DNA of 64,000 bases from GCA-2732755 sp965228265 (GCA_965228265.1 OZ245804.1:682001-746000), one strand, 5' to 3'; positions 44,401 to 52,940 are shown, counted from the stretch's first letter. A program made the numbers and translations. The notes: generated by a model from the letters alone, not told the origin.

Positions 44401-44549
44401 ACGGCGACGGCTTGGTGACCCCCGCCGACTTCAGTGCCTGGGTCGCCGCGTTCAACAGCATGGCCCCGGAATGCGATCAGAACAACGACGGCGTCTGCTC
44501 GCCCGCAGACTTTTCCGCCTGGGTCGCCAACTACAACGCCGGCTGCTGA
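41481..44549 (+). CDS. Large secreted double beta-helix protein with GC-type dockerin tail
   Basis: The 1022-residue protein has a signal peptide (MRTPTALIAALAAGITSAQ) and opens with DYTTIHDALANAVNGDTIVV, typical of parallel beta-helix proteins. A first helix domain runs to about residue 435, then a choice-of-anchor-Q-like join (DESANDDYGDLRLTEGAGSV, near 465), then a second helix domain (residues about 520-950) with many repeats such as VFTGNSA and LFSNNTA, a second anchor-Q-like region (AIDAGEGSG), and the four-cysteine dockerin tail. The part before about 42780 looks richer in A and T than the part after. A structural or glycan-binding role is likely. It has a GGGGG ribosome-binding site. 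Confidence 0.87.
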   Translation: MRTPTALIAALAAGITSAQTITVDDDRVEIPDADYTTIHDALANAVNGDTIVVAPGTYTGRHTLDNLSVSIEAMDVSLAPSTIIDGLGTHTCFSINGNGVQNAHITLSGLTIINGVETLNPQLAAGAIVCTGNFINTILEMNDCIVSDSSGNTGAILIKGTDCIFRRCVFTNNTGIMLSSSLGSPVGNMLIEQSDSVHVEDCVFESNRGGALATFGVLNCTIIRSDFLSNTVGYWATNQAGSGGASMSVYNADILTVSDCSFRNNEYRPRVNSEESLGGAVYADLVDSAQIERCEFFANSARASNASSKGGAIAATRTEMTVVDCSFVGNSARCGDFGTSRGGAIYNSNTTQIHTSRVVNCTFDSNTCFTRNNINSTSGAGVFIEDNSKMVIANSILRRNTLEDLNTSNGTASNVNIGFGVGSTVTTISNQTANPPGYVRLPDDGGDGWGDLRNTGALDESANDDYGDLRLTEGAGSVNAGNNGQVISTTDIRGYPRQLAQGVDRGAYESGWGIHFVDASATGSGSGASWNNAATHPEDFLQLEIGGEMRIAEGTYALSLSDRSFNMHSELDILGGYPPGGGPTTDPLAHPVIFSGDVAGDDQAGGVNRGDNAEHVVSAIGVSEATLSGVTIIGGNASVNGGGILIEDSTDVVLFDITVEDCDAVERAAALFAVNSDFSVGDATIRNNRSAVANGAARIEGGSASFDHVEFSENSTPGSSGALTIAGGAIVTVVDSLFENNTSGMFVGAILAGETDTELYIENSVFTGNSAESVSAVRYANGASGVIAQSLFSNNTATNQGTVRVLNASSSLSIYQSTIANNTATVGTAAGAQSVGGATLIIEDTILHGNTSPGGTDIVSAQILGDFTGHHNLIQGWTGDTNTAIDADPAFVDAPNGDFSIGEGSGAIDAGEGSGWLAFVPIDPTLDLAGQPRFADDTGTPDTGVLQTGETGVIDIGAFEFQGTTPSGCLADTNGDGLVTPADFSAWVAAFNSMAPECDQNNDGVCSPADFSAWVANYNAGC

Positions 44550-44647
44550 CACGCACGCTTTCCCGGCCACGGAGCAGGGTTTCCCAAATTCCCTTGTACC
44601 CCCTGACCGCACTCTTTATCGTGGAGTGCGTGAAAGGGGGTATTTTC

Positions 44648-45931
44648 ATGTTGACTCATCGATCGCTCGCACTCTTGGCCGCCCTGCCGCTCGCCGCGGC
44701 TGCCCAGCCCGACGAACCCACGCTGTTCGTCGCCCACTACCACGGCGGCGGCGCCACCGTTGCCTCATTCATCATCAACGCCGACGGCACGCTCACGCAG
44801 GCCGACAACGAACCCAGCGGCATCTGGTCGGATTCCATCGCCATCTCGCCCGACGGCTCGACGCTCTGCGTGGGCAACCCCGCGGGCACATCCGATGGCC
44901 TGGCCACCTCGGACTACGCCTACCTCTTCAACATCAACAGCGACTCCACCCTGAGCCAGATCGGCAGCGTGGTCATCCCCGAGTCGCCACTGGCGATGAC
45001 GTGGCTCGACAACGACACCATCGCGATTCTCAATTCCGATCTGTCCAATTCGATCATCAACACCTACGACGTCGATCTCGAGGTGCCGACACTGACACTC
45101 GTCGACACCGAGGCCACGGGCGGCTTTGCGACCAACTTCGCCAACGACCGCTCGCGCTCCGTCCTCTTCACACAGGACTCGTTCAGCAACACCATCTTCC
45201 GCTACGCGTACGACGAAGCGGGCAACCTCTCGGCCTCGGGCAGCGTCAGTCAGGGCAGCTATGCGCTCGATGTCACGCTCTCGGCCGACAGCCGATTCCT
45301 CTACTCCGCCGGCGGGATCTCGAGCGATCGCAACAAGGTCACCGGTTATGCAGTCAACGAGGCATCCAACCCCGTGCCGCTGATGGCCCTGCCCGGATCG
45401 CCCTACATCAGCGCCGGCAACAGCCCCGCCAATATCGCCATCATGCCCGCCGGCGACTACCTCTTCGTGGGCCACGGCACCGACGCGACCGTGCGCGGCT
45501 TCGCCATCGACAACGAAGACGGCTCGCTCACACCCACCAGCGCGTTCTACGACGTCGGCGGGCAGGGCTCGATCGGCGACATGACCACATACCAGGACCT
45601 GCTCTTCGTCACCGACGACTGGCTTGATTCCTCATCCGACGACCGGGGCGTGCTCGTTTTCCAAATCGACGCAGCCGGCAACATGACGCAGGTGGGCCCC
45701 AAGTACGACACCGGCACGCCGCGACCCGAGGGCGACCTCGTCGTCTGGGCACCCGGCGCCCCCGCCTGCCTCGCCGACACCAACGGCGACGGCATGCTCA
45801 GCCCCGCAGACTTCTCCGCATGGGTCGCCGCGTTCAACGCGATGGCACCTCAATGCGATCAGAACAACGACGGAGCCTGCTCCCCCGCAGACTTCTCGGC
45901 ATGGGTCGCCAATTACAATAAGGGGTGCTGA
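44648..45931 (+). CDS. Secreted lactonase-like beta-propeller protein with GC-type dockerin tail
   Basis: The 427-residue protein has a signal peptide (MLTHRSLALLAALPLAAAAQ) and a seven-bladed propeller of the kind found in 6-phosphogluconolactonase-like (PF10282) proteins: ASFIINADGTLTQADN, SPDGSTLCVGN, FAIDNEDGSLTPTS. No catalytic set can be named, so it may be only a binding propeller. The four-cysteine tail ends NKGC. The ATG at 44648 has AAAGGGGG upstream. The tail DNA is nearly identical to that of the next gene, although the propeller parts are not related in sequence. Confidence 0.85.
   Translation: MLTHRSLALLAALPLAAAAQPDEPTLFVAHYHGGGATVASFIINADGTLTQADNEPSGIWSDSIAISPDGSTLCVGNPAGTSDGLATSDYAYLFNINSDSTLSQIGSVVIPESPLAMTWLDNDTIAILNSDLSNSIINTYDVDLEVPTLTLVDTEATGGFATNFANDRSRSVLFTQDSFSNTIFRYAYDEAGNLSASGSVSQGSYALDVTLSADSRFLYSAGGISSDRNKVTGYAVNEASNPVPLMALPGSPYISAGNSPANIAIMPAGDYLFVGHGTDATVRGFAIDNEDGSLTPTSAFYDVGGQGSIGDMTTYQDLLFVTDDWLDSSSDDRGVLVFQIDAAGNMTQVGPKYDTGTPRPEGDLVVWAPGAPACLADTNGDGMLSPADFSAWVAAFNAMAPQCDQNNDGACSPADFSAWVANYNKGC
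45756..45931 (+). repeat. Dockerin-coding DNA repeat, copy 1 (pairs with 47240-47415)
   Basis: These 176 bases align without gaps to 47240-47415 with six mismatches by my count. The similarity starts just before the first tail cysteine and stops at the stop codon. Confidence 0.9.
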
Positions 45932-46029
45932 GGCGGTCAATAAACTTAATATCTCTCCACAAGGAACCGTAGCCCGAAGTATGCGTCTAACTCCTATCTC
46001 AACTATGGCATGGGTATGGAGTTCTGCAT

Positions 46030-47415
46030 ATGAAAGCCTGTCTAACGATCGTTCTCTTCATTTTGTTTGCCGGGCTTTCCTTGGCCCAATACCATAATTG
46101 TGATCCTATTCAGTCAGTGAAGTTGCTTGCAGAAGATGGCGAGTCATTCGATTACTTCGGCTACTCGGTATCATCGTCAGGAAATCGACTTCTGGTAGGG
46201 GCACCCTTTGACAAGAACGACGGTGTGCAAGCTGGCTCTGTGTCTATCTACGTACAAGACGAGGACGACTGGTCTCTCGAATCAAAGTTCATTGCTAACG
46301 ACACATTGGATGGCGATCGCTTCGGATTCTCTGTTTCAATCTCAGATAATCTGGCTGCCATAGGCTGCCCAGAGCACCTCGTTGGCGACACACGATCCGG
46401 CGCGGTGTTCGTCTATCGTTTCGATGGCACGAAGTGGTCTCAAGAAGCAAAGTTGGTACCTGCCCAAGGTAATGACGATGACTACTTTGGAGCATCTGTT
46501 GCCGTCGGTGTCGACACTATCGTTGTTGGTGCAAATAACGATGATGACCGTGGCGATGACTCCGGAGCCGCATACGTTTACTCATTGAACGACAAATCTT
46601 GGGCTCTCGAAGCGAAATTACTTGCCTTTGACGGTGCCGCAAACGACCAATTTGCGCGATCAGTGTCAATTTCAGAGAGCAGAATCCTTATCGGCGTACC
46701 ACACGACAATGACAACGGATCATTGTCAGGATCGGCTTACCTGTTTCGTTGGAATGGGAATGATTGGGTTCATGAAACGAAACTGCTTGCCGAGGACGGC
46801 TCCAATGGCGATCGGTTCGGGACAGCAGTATCAATCTCGCACAATCATGCCGTTATTGGTGCCCACAACGACACAGATCAGTTACCGAGCAGTACCGGCT
46901 CGGCATTCATATTCAAACATCAGAACGGAGTCTGGGTCCAAGAGACCAAGCTCTATCCCAATCCAACTGTCTTCGGAGGATCATTCGGACGCGCAGTCTC
47001 TATCGAAGGTCCAAAGGTAGTTGTCGGTTCTCAAAATGCCGGCAACGGGGCCGCGTTCTTTTTCCATTACGCAAATGGCAAGTGGACACAATCACCAGTT
47101 CTACTTCCTTCAGGCGGATCACCAACACCGCACTTCGGCTACAGCGTCGCAGTATCAGGCGATACTGTGTTCGCAGGAGCCCATGCCGATCGCGATCTTG
47201 GCTCTCTTGCTGGCGCGACTTACATATTTAACGCTAACTGCGCCCCCACCTGCCTCGCCGACACCAACGGCGACGGCATGCTCAGCCCCGCAGATTTCTC
47301 CGCATGGGTCGCCGCGTTCAACGCGATGGCACCTCAATGCGATCAGAACAACGACGGCGTCTGCTCCCCCGCAGACTTCTCGGCGTGGGTCGCCAACTAC
47401 AATAAGGGGTGCTGA
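46030..47415 (+). CDS. Secreted FG-GAP-repeat protein with GC-type dockerin tail
   Basis: The 461-residue protein has a signal peptide (MKACLTIVLFILFAGLSLAQ) and about seven FG-GAP_2 repeats (for example RFGFSVSISDNLAAIGCP and DYFGASVAVGVDTIVVG), forming a beta-propeller. The dockerin tail has all four cysteines. The body is visibly lower in GC than the tail, which is nearly identical in DNA to the tail of the upstream lactonase-like gene. The start has a GGAG eight bases upstream. It is a homologue of the FG-GAP gene at 20624. A binding or scaffold role is inferred. Confidence 0.87.
   Translation: MKACLTIVLFILFAGLSLAQYHNCDPIQSVKLLAEDGESFDYFGYSVSSSGNRLLVGAPFDKNDGVQAGSVSIYVQDEDDWSLESKFIANDTLDGDRFGFSVSISDNLAAIGCPEHLVGDTRSGAVFVYRFDGTKWSQEAKLVPAQGNDDDYFGASVAVGVDTIVVGANNDDDRGDDSGAAYVYSLNDKSWALEAKLLAFDGAANDQFARSVSISESRILIGVPHDNDNGSLSGSAYLFRWNGNDWVHETKLLAEDGSNGDRFGTAVSISHNHAVIGAHNDTDQLPSSTGSAFIFKHQNGVWVQETKLYPNPTVFGGSFGRAVSIEGPKVVVGSQNAGNGAAFFFHYANGKWTQSPVLLPSGGSPTPHFGYSVAVSGDTVFAGAHADRDLGSLAGATYIFNANCAPTCLADTNGDGMLSPADFSAWVAAFNAMAPQCDQNNDGVCSPADFSAWVANYNKGC
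47240..47415 (+). repeat. Dockerin-coding DNA repeat, copy 2 (pairs with 45756-45931)
   Basis: See 45756-45931. The boundary with the lower-GC FG-GAP body lies near 47240. Confidence 0.9.
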
Positions 47416-47421
47416 TCGAGA

Positions 47422-48333
47422 TCAGTCCTCATCCTCACCGAGCTGCGCATCGTTGAGTGAGCTGCGGTACCTGCGGATGAAGTGCGCCGAGAGTTCAGCG
47501 CGCGAGTGCACGCCGAAGTGCCGGTAGATCGCCTGCACGTTCTCGTGCACGGTGGGCACGCCGATGCCCATGCTCGCTGCGGCCTGTTTCTCGGTCATGC
47601 CCGCCAGAAGCAGCTCCAGTGTTTCGCCCTGGCGTCTGGTCAGTGTCGCGGGTGTGGGCTGGAGTGTGCTGGCGACCGGGCCGCCGATCTGCCTCGCCAG
47701 CTCGCGGTGTGTCAGATCGAGCAGGTACCACTCTCGCCGACCGAAGGGCTCATCTCCGATCGCCCGGTGCACCCAGATCGAGCTCGAACGTCTCGTCCCC
47801 GGGATGCGGCAGATCGAGATGATGTAATCATCCAGACCCGCGACCTTATGGATCTCATTGAACGCCCTCGAGCGGTACCAACTCGCGTCGTCCCAGATCT
47901 GCCGGCGAGAGCGCGTCACGCTCGGTTTGTCGGCCTTGAGCAGCGTCGTGAATTCCGGCGTGCGGTGCACGGGTGTTTCTTCCGCGTAGCGCTCCCATGC
48001 CTGGCGCTGCGTCTTTGTGGTGAATCCGATGCGGATCGGGCCGTGACTCGGCGAGCGCGCCGGCGCGCCCGGCGGGACGCCCTTCCACCCCTTGTCCGCC
48101 AGATCACGCAAGTCCGCCAGCTCGTTCCCGATCGCCACGCTCGCCGGGAGAAGCCCCATCAACCCCTCCATCGCGCACCGACGCCACGCGGGAGCATCGT
48201 CGCCCAGCACCCGGCAACGCTCGATCAACGCGTAGACCCGCCGAAGATCGCCCCGCCTCGCCCTCGACCGCCCGGCACCCGGCTCGATGTGGGGCTCGAG
48301 ATAGGGCTCGAAATGGGGCTCCTGTCCACCCAT
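47422..48333 (-). CDS. LuxR-type (GerE) DNA-binding regulator
   Basis: The 303-residue protein has a C-terminal HTH of the LuxR/GerE family: LTRRQGETLELLLAGMTEKQ, then AASMGIGVPTVHENVQAIYRHFG near residue 255. The first 230 residues (helical, with DASWYRSRAFNEIHKVAG and SIWVHRAIGDEPFGRREW) look like a sensor domain I cannot name, perhaps PAS/GAF-like. The N-terminus has three near-copies of a four-residue repeat (EPHF, EPYL, EPHI). It sits inside the run of dockerin genes and is convergent with the FG-GAP gene, only six bases apart. A role in controlling surface proteins is a guess from place. Confidence 0.85.
   Translation of the reverse strand: MGGQEPHFEPYLEPHIEPGAGRSRARRGDLRRVYALIERCRVLGDDAPAWRRCAMEGLMGLLPASVAIGNELADLRDLADKGWKGVPPGAPARSPSHGPIRIGFTTKTQRQAWERYAEETPVHRTPEFTTLLKADKPSVTRSRRQIWDDASWYRSRAFNEIHKVAGLDDYIISICRIPGTRRSSSIWVHRAIGDEPFGRREWYLLDLTHRELARQIGGPVASTLQPTPATLTRRQGETLELLLAGMTEKQAAASMGIGVPTVHENVQAIYRHFGVHSRAELSAHFIRRYRSSLNDAQLGEDED
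48280..48318. repeat. 12-base tandem repeat in the LuxR-type gene
   Basis: On the minus strand GAGCCCCATTTC, GAGCCCTATCTC and GAGCCCCACATC follow one another and are then followed by GAGCCG. The period of 12 keeps the frame, so changes in copy number would lengthen or shorten the N-terminus without breaking the gene. Confidence 0.6.
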
Positions 48334-48474
48334 CTCTTCAGACTACCAGCGACGATCCCCCAATGAACCATCTGTTTAGATGGGTTGTGGTTGGGCGAGA
48401 GTGAACGAAGATGTTCCTGTGTCCCGGGCAGGGGCACCGACCCCAAACCGCCCTCGTGGCAGGAGATACACGCC

Positions 48475-49419
48475 ATGACGAAAGCACGCACCGCAGCCAT
48501 CGCACTTCTTGCCGCAGCAGCGACCGCCGCCAGCGCCAACGATCAGATCTTCGTCGGCGGCCCGGCCGGCGCGGTCTATGTCGCCGACTCGGACACCGGC
48601 GAGTTCACGTACTTCGCCTGCTTCTGCATCGGACCCATCGTCAGCATCCAGCCGCTGGGTTCCGATCTGCTTGTGGCCGACTCCTTCGGCGGGCTCTGGC
48701 AGCTCGACGGCGTCACTGGCGTCTTCGAAACCGGAGCCTGGACAGGACTCCAGCTCGCAGACATGACCATCGACGGCGAAGACGCGATCCTCGTGCTCAG
48801 CGATGGCTCACTCGTACGCACACCGATCGACTCCGGCAGCCCACACACGCCCGTCGATGCGCCCGCGGGCGTTACAAGCGTGCTGCTCTTCGACGGCGAC
48901 ATGTACGTTGGCACCTCTACAGGCGAGATCCACCGACAAGCCAGCGGCGAAAGCACATGGACGCTCTTCGGCACGATGACATCGGAGATCCGTACGCTCA
49001 CGGCAAGACCCGAAGCGCTCGTCGTCGCCGACACGCTGGGCAACGCCAAACGCATCTTCTGGGCGGGCGGTCCCGACGACGGCTACTACGTCACGCACGA
49101 GGTCGTCGATGCGGGCTACACAGGCGACCTCACACTCTTCACCCGCTCAATGGGCGAAGTCAGTGTCTACGACGCCGAGACATCCGTCCTCGTCGATACC
49201 TGGACACTCCCCGTCGAAGCCAGCGCGATCTTCGTCCGACCGGGCAACGTCTGCAAGGCCGACACGAACCGCAACGGCGTGCTCGAGGCGGGCGACTTCT
49301 CCGCATGGGTCGCCGCGTACAACCGGGGCGATTTCATCGCCGACCAGAACAACGACCTGGCCGTCACCCCGGCCGACTTCAGCGCCTGGGTCTCTGCGTT
49401 CAACCTGGGCTGCGACTGA
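48475..49419 (+). CDS. Secreted beta-propeller-like protein with GC-type dockerin tail
   Basis: The 314-residue protein has a signal peptide (MTKARTAAIALLAAAATAASA) and a beta-rich middle with short repeats such as IFVGGPAGAVYVADSDTGEF and SDGSLVRTPIDSG, which suggests a propeller. The dockerin tail lacks the two inner cysteines (FIADQN and DLAVTPAD) and ends GCD; the second loop NNDLAVTPAD also lacks the glycine of the Ca-binding loop. The start has GGCAGGAG about nine bases upstream. It is divergent from the LuxR-type gene with a 141-base gap. No catalytic residues are visible. Confidence 0.8.
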   Translation: MTKARTAAIALLAAAATAASANDQIFVGGPAGAVYVADSDTGEFTYFACFCIGPIVSIQPLGSDLLVADSFGGLWQLDGVTGVFETGAWTGLQLADMTIDGEDAILVLSDGSLVRTPIDSGSPHTPVDAPAGVTSVLLFDGDMYVGTSTGEIHRQASGESTWTLFGTMTSEIRTLTARPEALVVADTLGNAKRIFWAGGPDDGYYVTHEVVDAGYTGDLTLFTRSMGEVSVYDAETSVLVDTWTLPVEASAIFVRPGNVCKADTNRNGVLEAGDFSAWVAAYNRGDFIADQNNDLAVTPADFSAWVSAFNLGCD

Positions 49420-49504
49420 TCCAAAGGCCCACTCGCCGCGGCAGGCTTTGAAACTATCCCAGAGCGGGCGGAACGCCTCATGCCGCCCCTCCGCACACAA
49501 GACA

Positions 49505-49540
49505 CAGGCCCCGAGGGGAGGAGATCTTCCCCGGGGCCTG
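49505..49540 (-). terminator. Hairpin between convergent genes, likely terminator
   Basis: CAGGCCCC/GGGGCCTG forms the outer stem and GGGG/CCCC an inner one. On the minus strand it is followed by TGTCTTGTG, so it most likely ends the outer-membrane protein gene at 49589; the plus-strand side has no T run. Confidence 0.6.
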
Positions 49541-49588
49541 CGTCCGTTGTGTGGCACGTTGTCTGGGAGTCGCTGATTCGCTCGATGC

Positions 49589-50458
49589 TCAGAAGCTGAC
49601 CGAGCCGCCCGCACCGGCGAACAGGTCCGACGAATCGCTCGTCAGCCCCACACCGAAACGGACATCCACCGTGACCTGCGGCAGGATCTTGAAGATCGCG
49701 CCGGCCTGGGCGAAGTGCGAGTCATCGATATCGCTGTCGCTGTTGAGAAACGTGAAGTACTCAACGAACGTCTCGACTTCCTCGTTCCAGCGCTGGTCGA
49801 AGCTCAGCGCCACGCCCGTCTGGATGTACTCGTCGTTGTCGGTCTGGTTCTCGAGCGAGCTGACCTTCACCGAGCCCGAGAAGCCGTAGATCTCGTGGAT
49901 CTCGTTGTAATCGAACGCGAGCTCGAGCGACGGGTCGGCGCGATCGGTCGAGAACTCGTCATCGCCGATGGGGATGTTCACCTCGACGATCGCCGCCATC
50001 GCCGGGACGGCGCCCTTGTTCTCCTCAAAGATCGAGACCTTCACGCCCGCGTTCATGTCTGTGACGCCGTCGGTCGTGTCGTCGAACCCCGTGGTCGAGA
50101 CATCGACGCGCTGCCAGCCCGTCCAGCCGAGGCGACCCTCGACCCGGGGCACGATGCCCGTGCGGACCAGAAGCTCGGGCCCGGCGACCGTCTCGACCTC
50201 GACGTCGTCCTCGTCATCGAAGGTGTACGTCACGCCACCCTCGATGCTGAATCGCCCGACGGGCACCACCTGCGTCCCCGAGCGCGTCCGGGCGCGGTCG
50301 GGCGCAAAGGGCACCTCGATCGGCTCGGCCTCTTGCCCGAAGATGTTGTAATCCGTGTCCGAGATGATCCCACCCCGGCGCTCGACTCCGTCTTGAGCGG
50401 CCGCCCCGGCCGCGCCGAGCACAACCAATAGTGTCGCCGCGAGTGTTTGCATGCGCAT
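49589..50458 (-). CDS. Outer-membrane beta-barrel protein (PF13557-like)
   Basis: The 289-residue protein has a signal peptide (MRMQTLAATLLVVLGAAGAAA) and many alternating beta strands: SIEGGVTYTFDDEDD, AMAAIVEVNIPIGDDEF, EIYGFSGSVKVSS, TFVEYFTFLNSD, ending in GGSVSF with a C-terminal phenylalanine. This matches the 'MetA-pathway/putative transporter' group of outer-membrane barrels. The protein would sit in the outer membrane as a channel or structural barrel. The substrate is unknown. GGAG stands nine bases before the chosen ATG. Confidence 0.82.
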   Translation of the reverse strand: MRMQTLAATLLVVLGAAGAAAQDGVERRGGIISDTDYNIFGQEAEPIEVPFAPDRARTRSGTQVVPVGRFSIEGGVTYTFDDEDDVEVETVAGPELLVRTGIVPRVEGRLGWTGWQRVDVSTTGFDDTTDGVTDMNAGVKVSIFEENKGAVPAMAAIVEVNIPIGDDEFSTDRADPSLELAFDYNEIHEIYGFSGSVKVSSLENQTDNDEYIQTGVALSFDQRWNEEVETFVEYFTFLNSDSDIDDSHFAQAGAIFKILPQVTVDVRFGVGLTSDSSDLFAGAGGSVSF

Positions 50459-50549
50459 GATGAAAGCTCCATCGGCAGCACGTGCACCGCGCACGACGCC
50501 ACCGGATGGTCCCCATCGGTCCGCACATCATTTCATGTTGAAACGGGCG

Positions 50550-51155
50550 TCACGCCTTCGCCGCGAGCGCAGCTCTTGCCTGACCCACCAGCCGAACCGC
50601 CTCCGAGATCGCCTCATCGAGGTCCCGGTTCACGAGGAACGTGTCGTACACCCCCCCGCTTCTGGCCCTCTCGATCTCACGCTTGGCCTCGGCGAAGCGG
50701 CGCTGGATCGTCGCCTCGTCCTCGCGCTTCCGCGCCCGGAGCCTGGCCAGCAGCTCGTCCTCGCTCGGCGGCTCGATGAACAGCGCAAACGCGCCGGGCC
50801 GCTTGGCCTTCACCTGCTCGGCCCCCTGCACATCGATCTCCAGGATGACCATCCGCCCCTGATCGAGCTGCTCATCGACCCAGGCGCTCGGCGTGCCGTA
50901 CTTCTTCCCGAACACGTTGGCGTGCTCGAGGAGTTCGTCCTGCTCGACCATCCGGTCGAACCGCTCGTCGTCGACGAAGAAGTAGTCCACGCCCTCCCGG
51001 TCGGCTGCGGTCTTTGGGCGGGTGGTCACGCTCACACTGAAGACGCTGCCTGGGATCTGCGCCTCAACCGCGCGGGTGATCGTGGTCTTCCCCACCCCGC
51101 TCGGGCCGCTGATGATCAGCAGCATCCCCGTGTTGTCACTCAACTGGGCCGCCAT
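50550..51155 (-). CDS. gmk: Guanylate kinase
   Basis: The 201-residue enzyme phosphorylates GMP to GDP. The P-loop GPSGVGKT is at residues 17-24, followed by the GMP-binding stretch SVSVTTRPKTAADREGVDYF and the lid region. ILEIDVQGAEQVKAKRPGA is the characteristic Walker B region. I chose the ATG at 51155 (MAAQLSDNTGMLLIISG); a longer reading to 51203 overlaps poor sequence. It is a housekeeping gene inside the run of surface-protein genes. Confidence 0.95.
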   Translation of the reverse strand: MAAQLSDNTGMLLIISGPSGVGKTTITRAVEAQIPGSVFSVSVTTRPKTAADREGVDYFFVDDERFDRMVEQDELLEHANVFGKKYGTPSAWVDEQLDQGRMVILEIDVQGAEQVKAKRPGAFALFIEPPSEDELLARLRARKREDEATIQRRFAEAKREIERARSGGVYDTFLVNRDLDEAISEAVRLVGQARAALAAKA

Positions 51156-51236
51156 GGGACAGGGTAGCCCGCATGCCCGGATCGGGGAGCCCCAAACCGA
51201 CACCCCGCCCCATCGGCACGGCTTTGCGTACCCGCC

Positions 51237-52940
51237 TCAGCAACCCGCGTTGTAATTCCCCACCCACGCCGAGAAGTCCGCCGGCGAACAGGCGCCGTCG
51301 CCGTTCTGGTCGCAGGCGGGGGACTGTGAGTGGAAGGCCGAGACCCACGCGCTGAAGTCGGCGGGCGTCAGGAAGCCATCACCATTGGCGTCGCTGGGGC
51401 ATGGTGTCGCGGCTTCTCGGCCGTAAACCAACACTGTGTACCTGCAGTCATCGTCTGTGGCGAGGTAATCCGCAACCCCATCTCCGTTCATATCTCCCGC
51501 CGCAGACACCGACCAACCAAACGGACAAAATGAGGTGCCCCGTACCTCGAGATAGTCAGATCCAAACGGATCAGACACACCATGGAGATCCATCCAGGCA
51601 GGGAAATGGAACCCTTGGCCGCTGTCTCGCCCGTAGATGACGTATGCAGATCCATATGACCACTGTAAATAGCGACCAAAAGGTGCTCCAACCGCAAGAT
51701 CTTCAATGCCATCGGAATTCACATCGCCAACGAAATCCATTGATAATGCATCGGTGTTGATCACGAACCCCGTCTGTCCATCCAGCTCAGCAAGGTCGAG
51801 CTGTGGCTCAAACGTGTCATTCGACTTCGAATCGCGCCCAAAGACCACATACGTTCTCTCTAATGTGGATCCAAGAGCTATGTCATCGACGCCGTCGTTG
51901 TTGAGGTCACCGCCCCCGCTTACGCTATAGCCGATCCAGGACAGGGACCTGCCCAGATCCTCGCCGATCATCGAGAATCCACGCTCTCCATCAAAGTACG
52001 AGTTCTCGATGGATGCAGGGAACGCGCCGTCGGTGTCGGCATCACGCCCGAAAATCACGAATCCCCCACCGTTCGGTCTTGATGCATCTACACCCCTGAA
52101 CCGAATAGATCCGATGACAAGGTCATCGATGCCATCGTTATTCACATCGCCGGCAGCGGCCGTTGAACTGGTGCCGCCATAGGTCGTCGCGATAACAAAC
52201 CCGTTTGTTCCGTCAAAGTATTCGTCTGTAATTGACGCCGGGAAAGACCCATCAACGGCTGTGTTTCTGCCGTAAAGCACATAGCCGTTTGGCCATCCGT
52301 TTTCGTGATAGACCCCGAATGCCACATCGTCGATTCCGTCATTATTGAGATCGCCGGCCGAGGTGGCCTTGTACGCCTCATGGGGGAGCTCAATCACAAA
52401 CCCCTCTGAAGCATCCATATCATCAACTGACAGCACAGCAGGAAAGAACTGGCCCGCTTGCGAATCACGGCCGAAGATAACGAAGACCTCTTTCGTTGAA
52501 GGCGTTCCAATCGCAACACCTGTCACACTGATATCTGGTATCCCGTCACTGTTGATGTCTCCGATTCCGGAAACCCAGAATTCACCTCGCGTGACAAGAT
52601 CGATCTCGGTCGCGTGAATGCCATCAACAGGGAGGTCAACCGAATCGCTGGGGTGAGGACCCTCACTACCGAAGACCAGCATGCATCCCATACTGCTATA
52701 CTGGCCACCGATCAAGATATCGTCGTACCCGTCGTGATTGACATCACCAACACCGACCGCCTGAACACGCTCACCAAAGTGAGGCAGGAACCTGACATAC
52801 GGACTCTCATCGGAATCCCACTCATCGTACAGATCAAAGAACGGCGGGAACGGCTCATCGAGCTGCGCCCCCGCCCCACCAACAGCCACAGTCACCGCTA
52901 TTACTGAATTGAACATTCTACGAATATGCGCCGAAATCAT
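51237..52940 (-). CDS. Secreted FG-GAP/integrin-like repeat protein with GC-type dockerin tail
   Basis: The 567-residue protein has a signal peptide (to GGAGAQ, about residue 26) and about seven FG-GAP repeats with calcium-binding DxNxDGxxD loops, for example GDVNHDGYDDILIGG, GDINSDGIPDISVTG and GDLNNDGIDDVAFG, each followed by VIFGRDS-like strands. This forms an integrin-alpha-like propeller. The four-cysteine dockerin tail follows (CPSDANGDGFLTPADF). The start is fixed by GGAGGG before the ATG. The body looks lower in GC than its neighbours. A calcium-dependent adhesion role is inferred. Confidence 0.88.
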   Translation of the reverse strand: MISAHIRRMFNSVIAVTVAVGGAGAQLDEPFPPFFDLYDEWDSDESPYVRFLPHFGERVQAVGVGDVNHDGYDDILIGGQYSSMGCMLVFGSEGPHPSDSVDLPVDGIHATEIDLVTRGEFWVSGIGDINSDGIPDISVTGVAIGTPSTKEVFVIFGRDSQAGQFFPAVLSVDDMDASEGFVIELPHEAYKATSAGDLNNDGIDDVAFGVYHENGWPNGYVLYGRNTAVDGSFPASITDEYFDGTNGFVIATTYGGTSSTAAAGDVNNDGIDDLVIGSIRFRGVDASRPNGGGFVIFGRDADTDGAFPASIENSYFDGERGFSMIGEDLGRSLSWIGYSVSGGGDLNNDGVDDIALGSTLERTYVVFGRDSKSNDTFEPQLDLAELDGQTGFVINTDALSMDFVGDVNSDGIEDLAVGAPFGRYLQWSYGSAYVIYGRDSGQGFHFPAWMDLHGVSDPFGSDYLEVRGTSFCPFGWSVSAAGDMNGDGVADYLATDDDCRYTVLVYGREAATPCPSDANGDGFLTPADFSAWVSAFHSQSPACDQNGDGACSPADFSAWVGNYNAGC

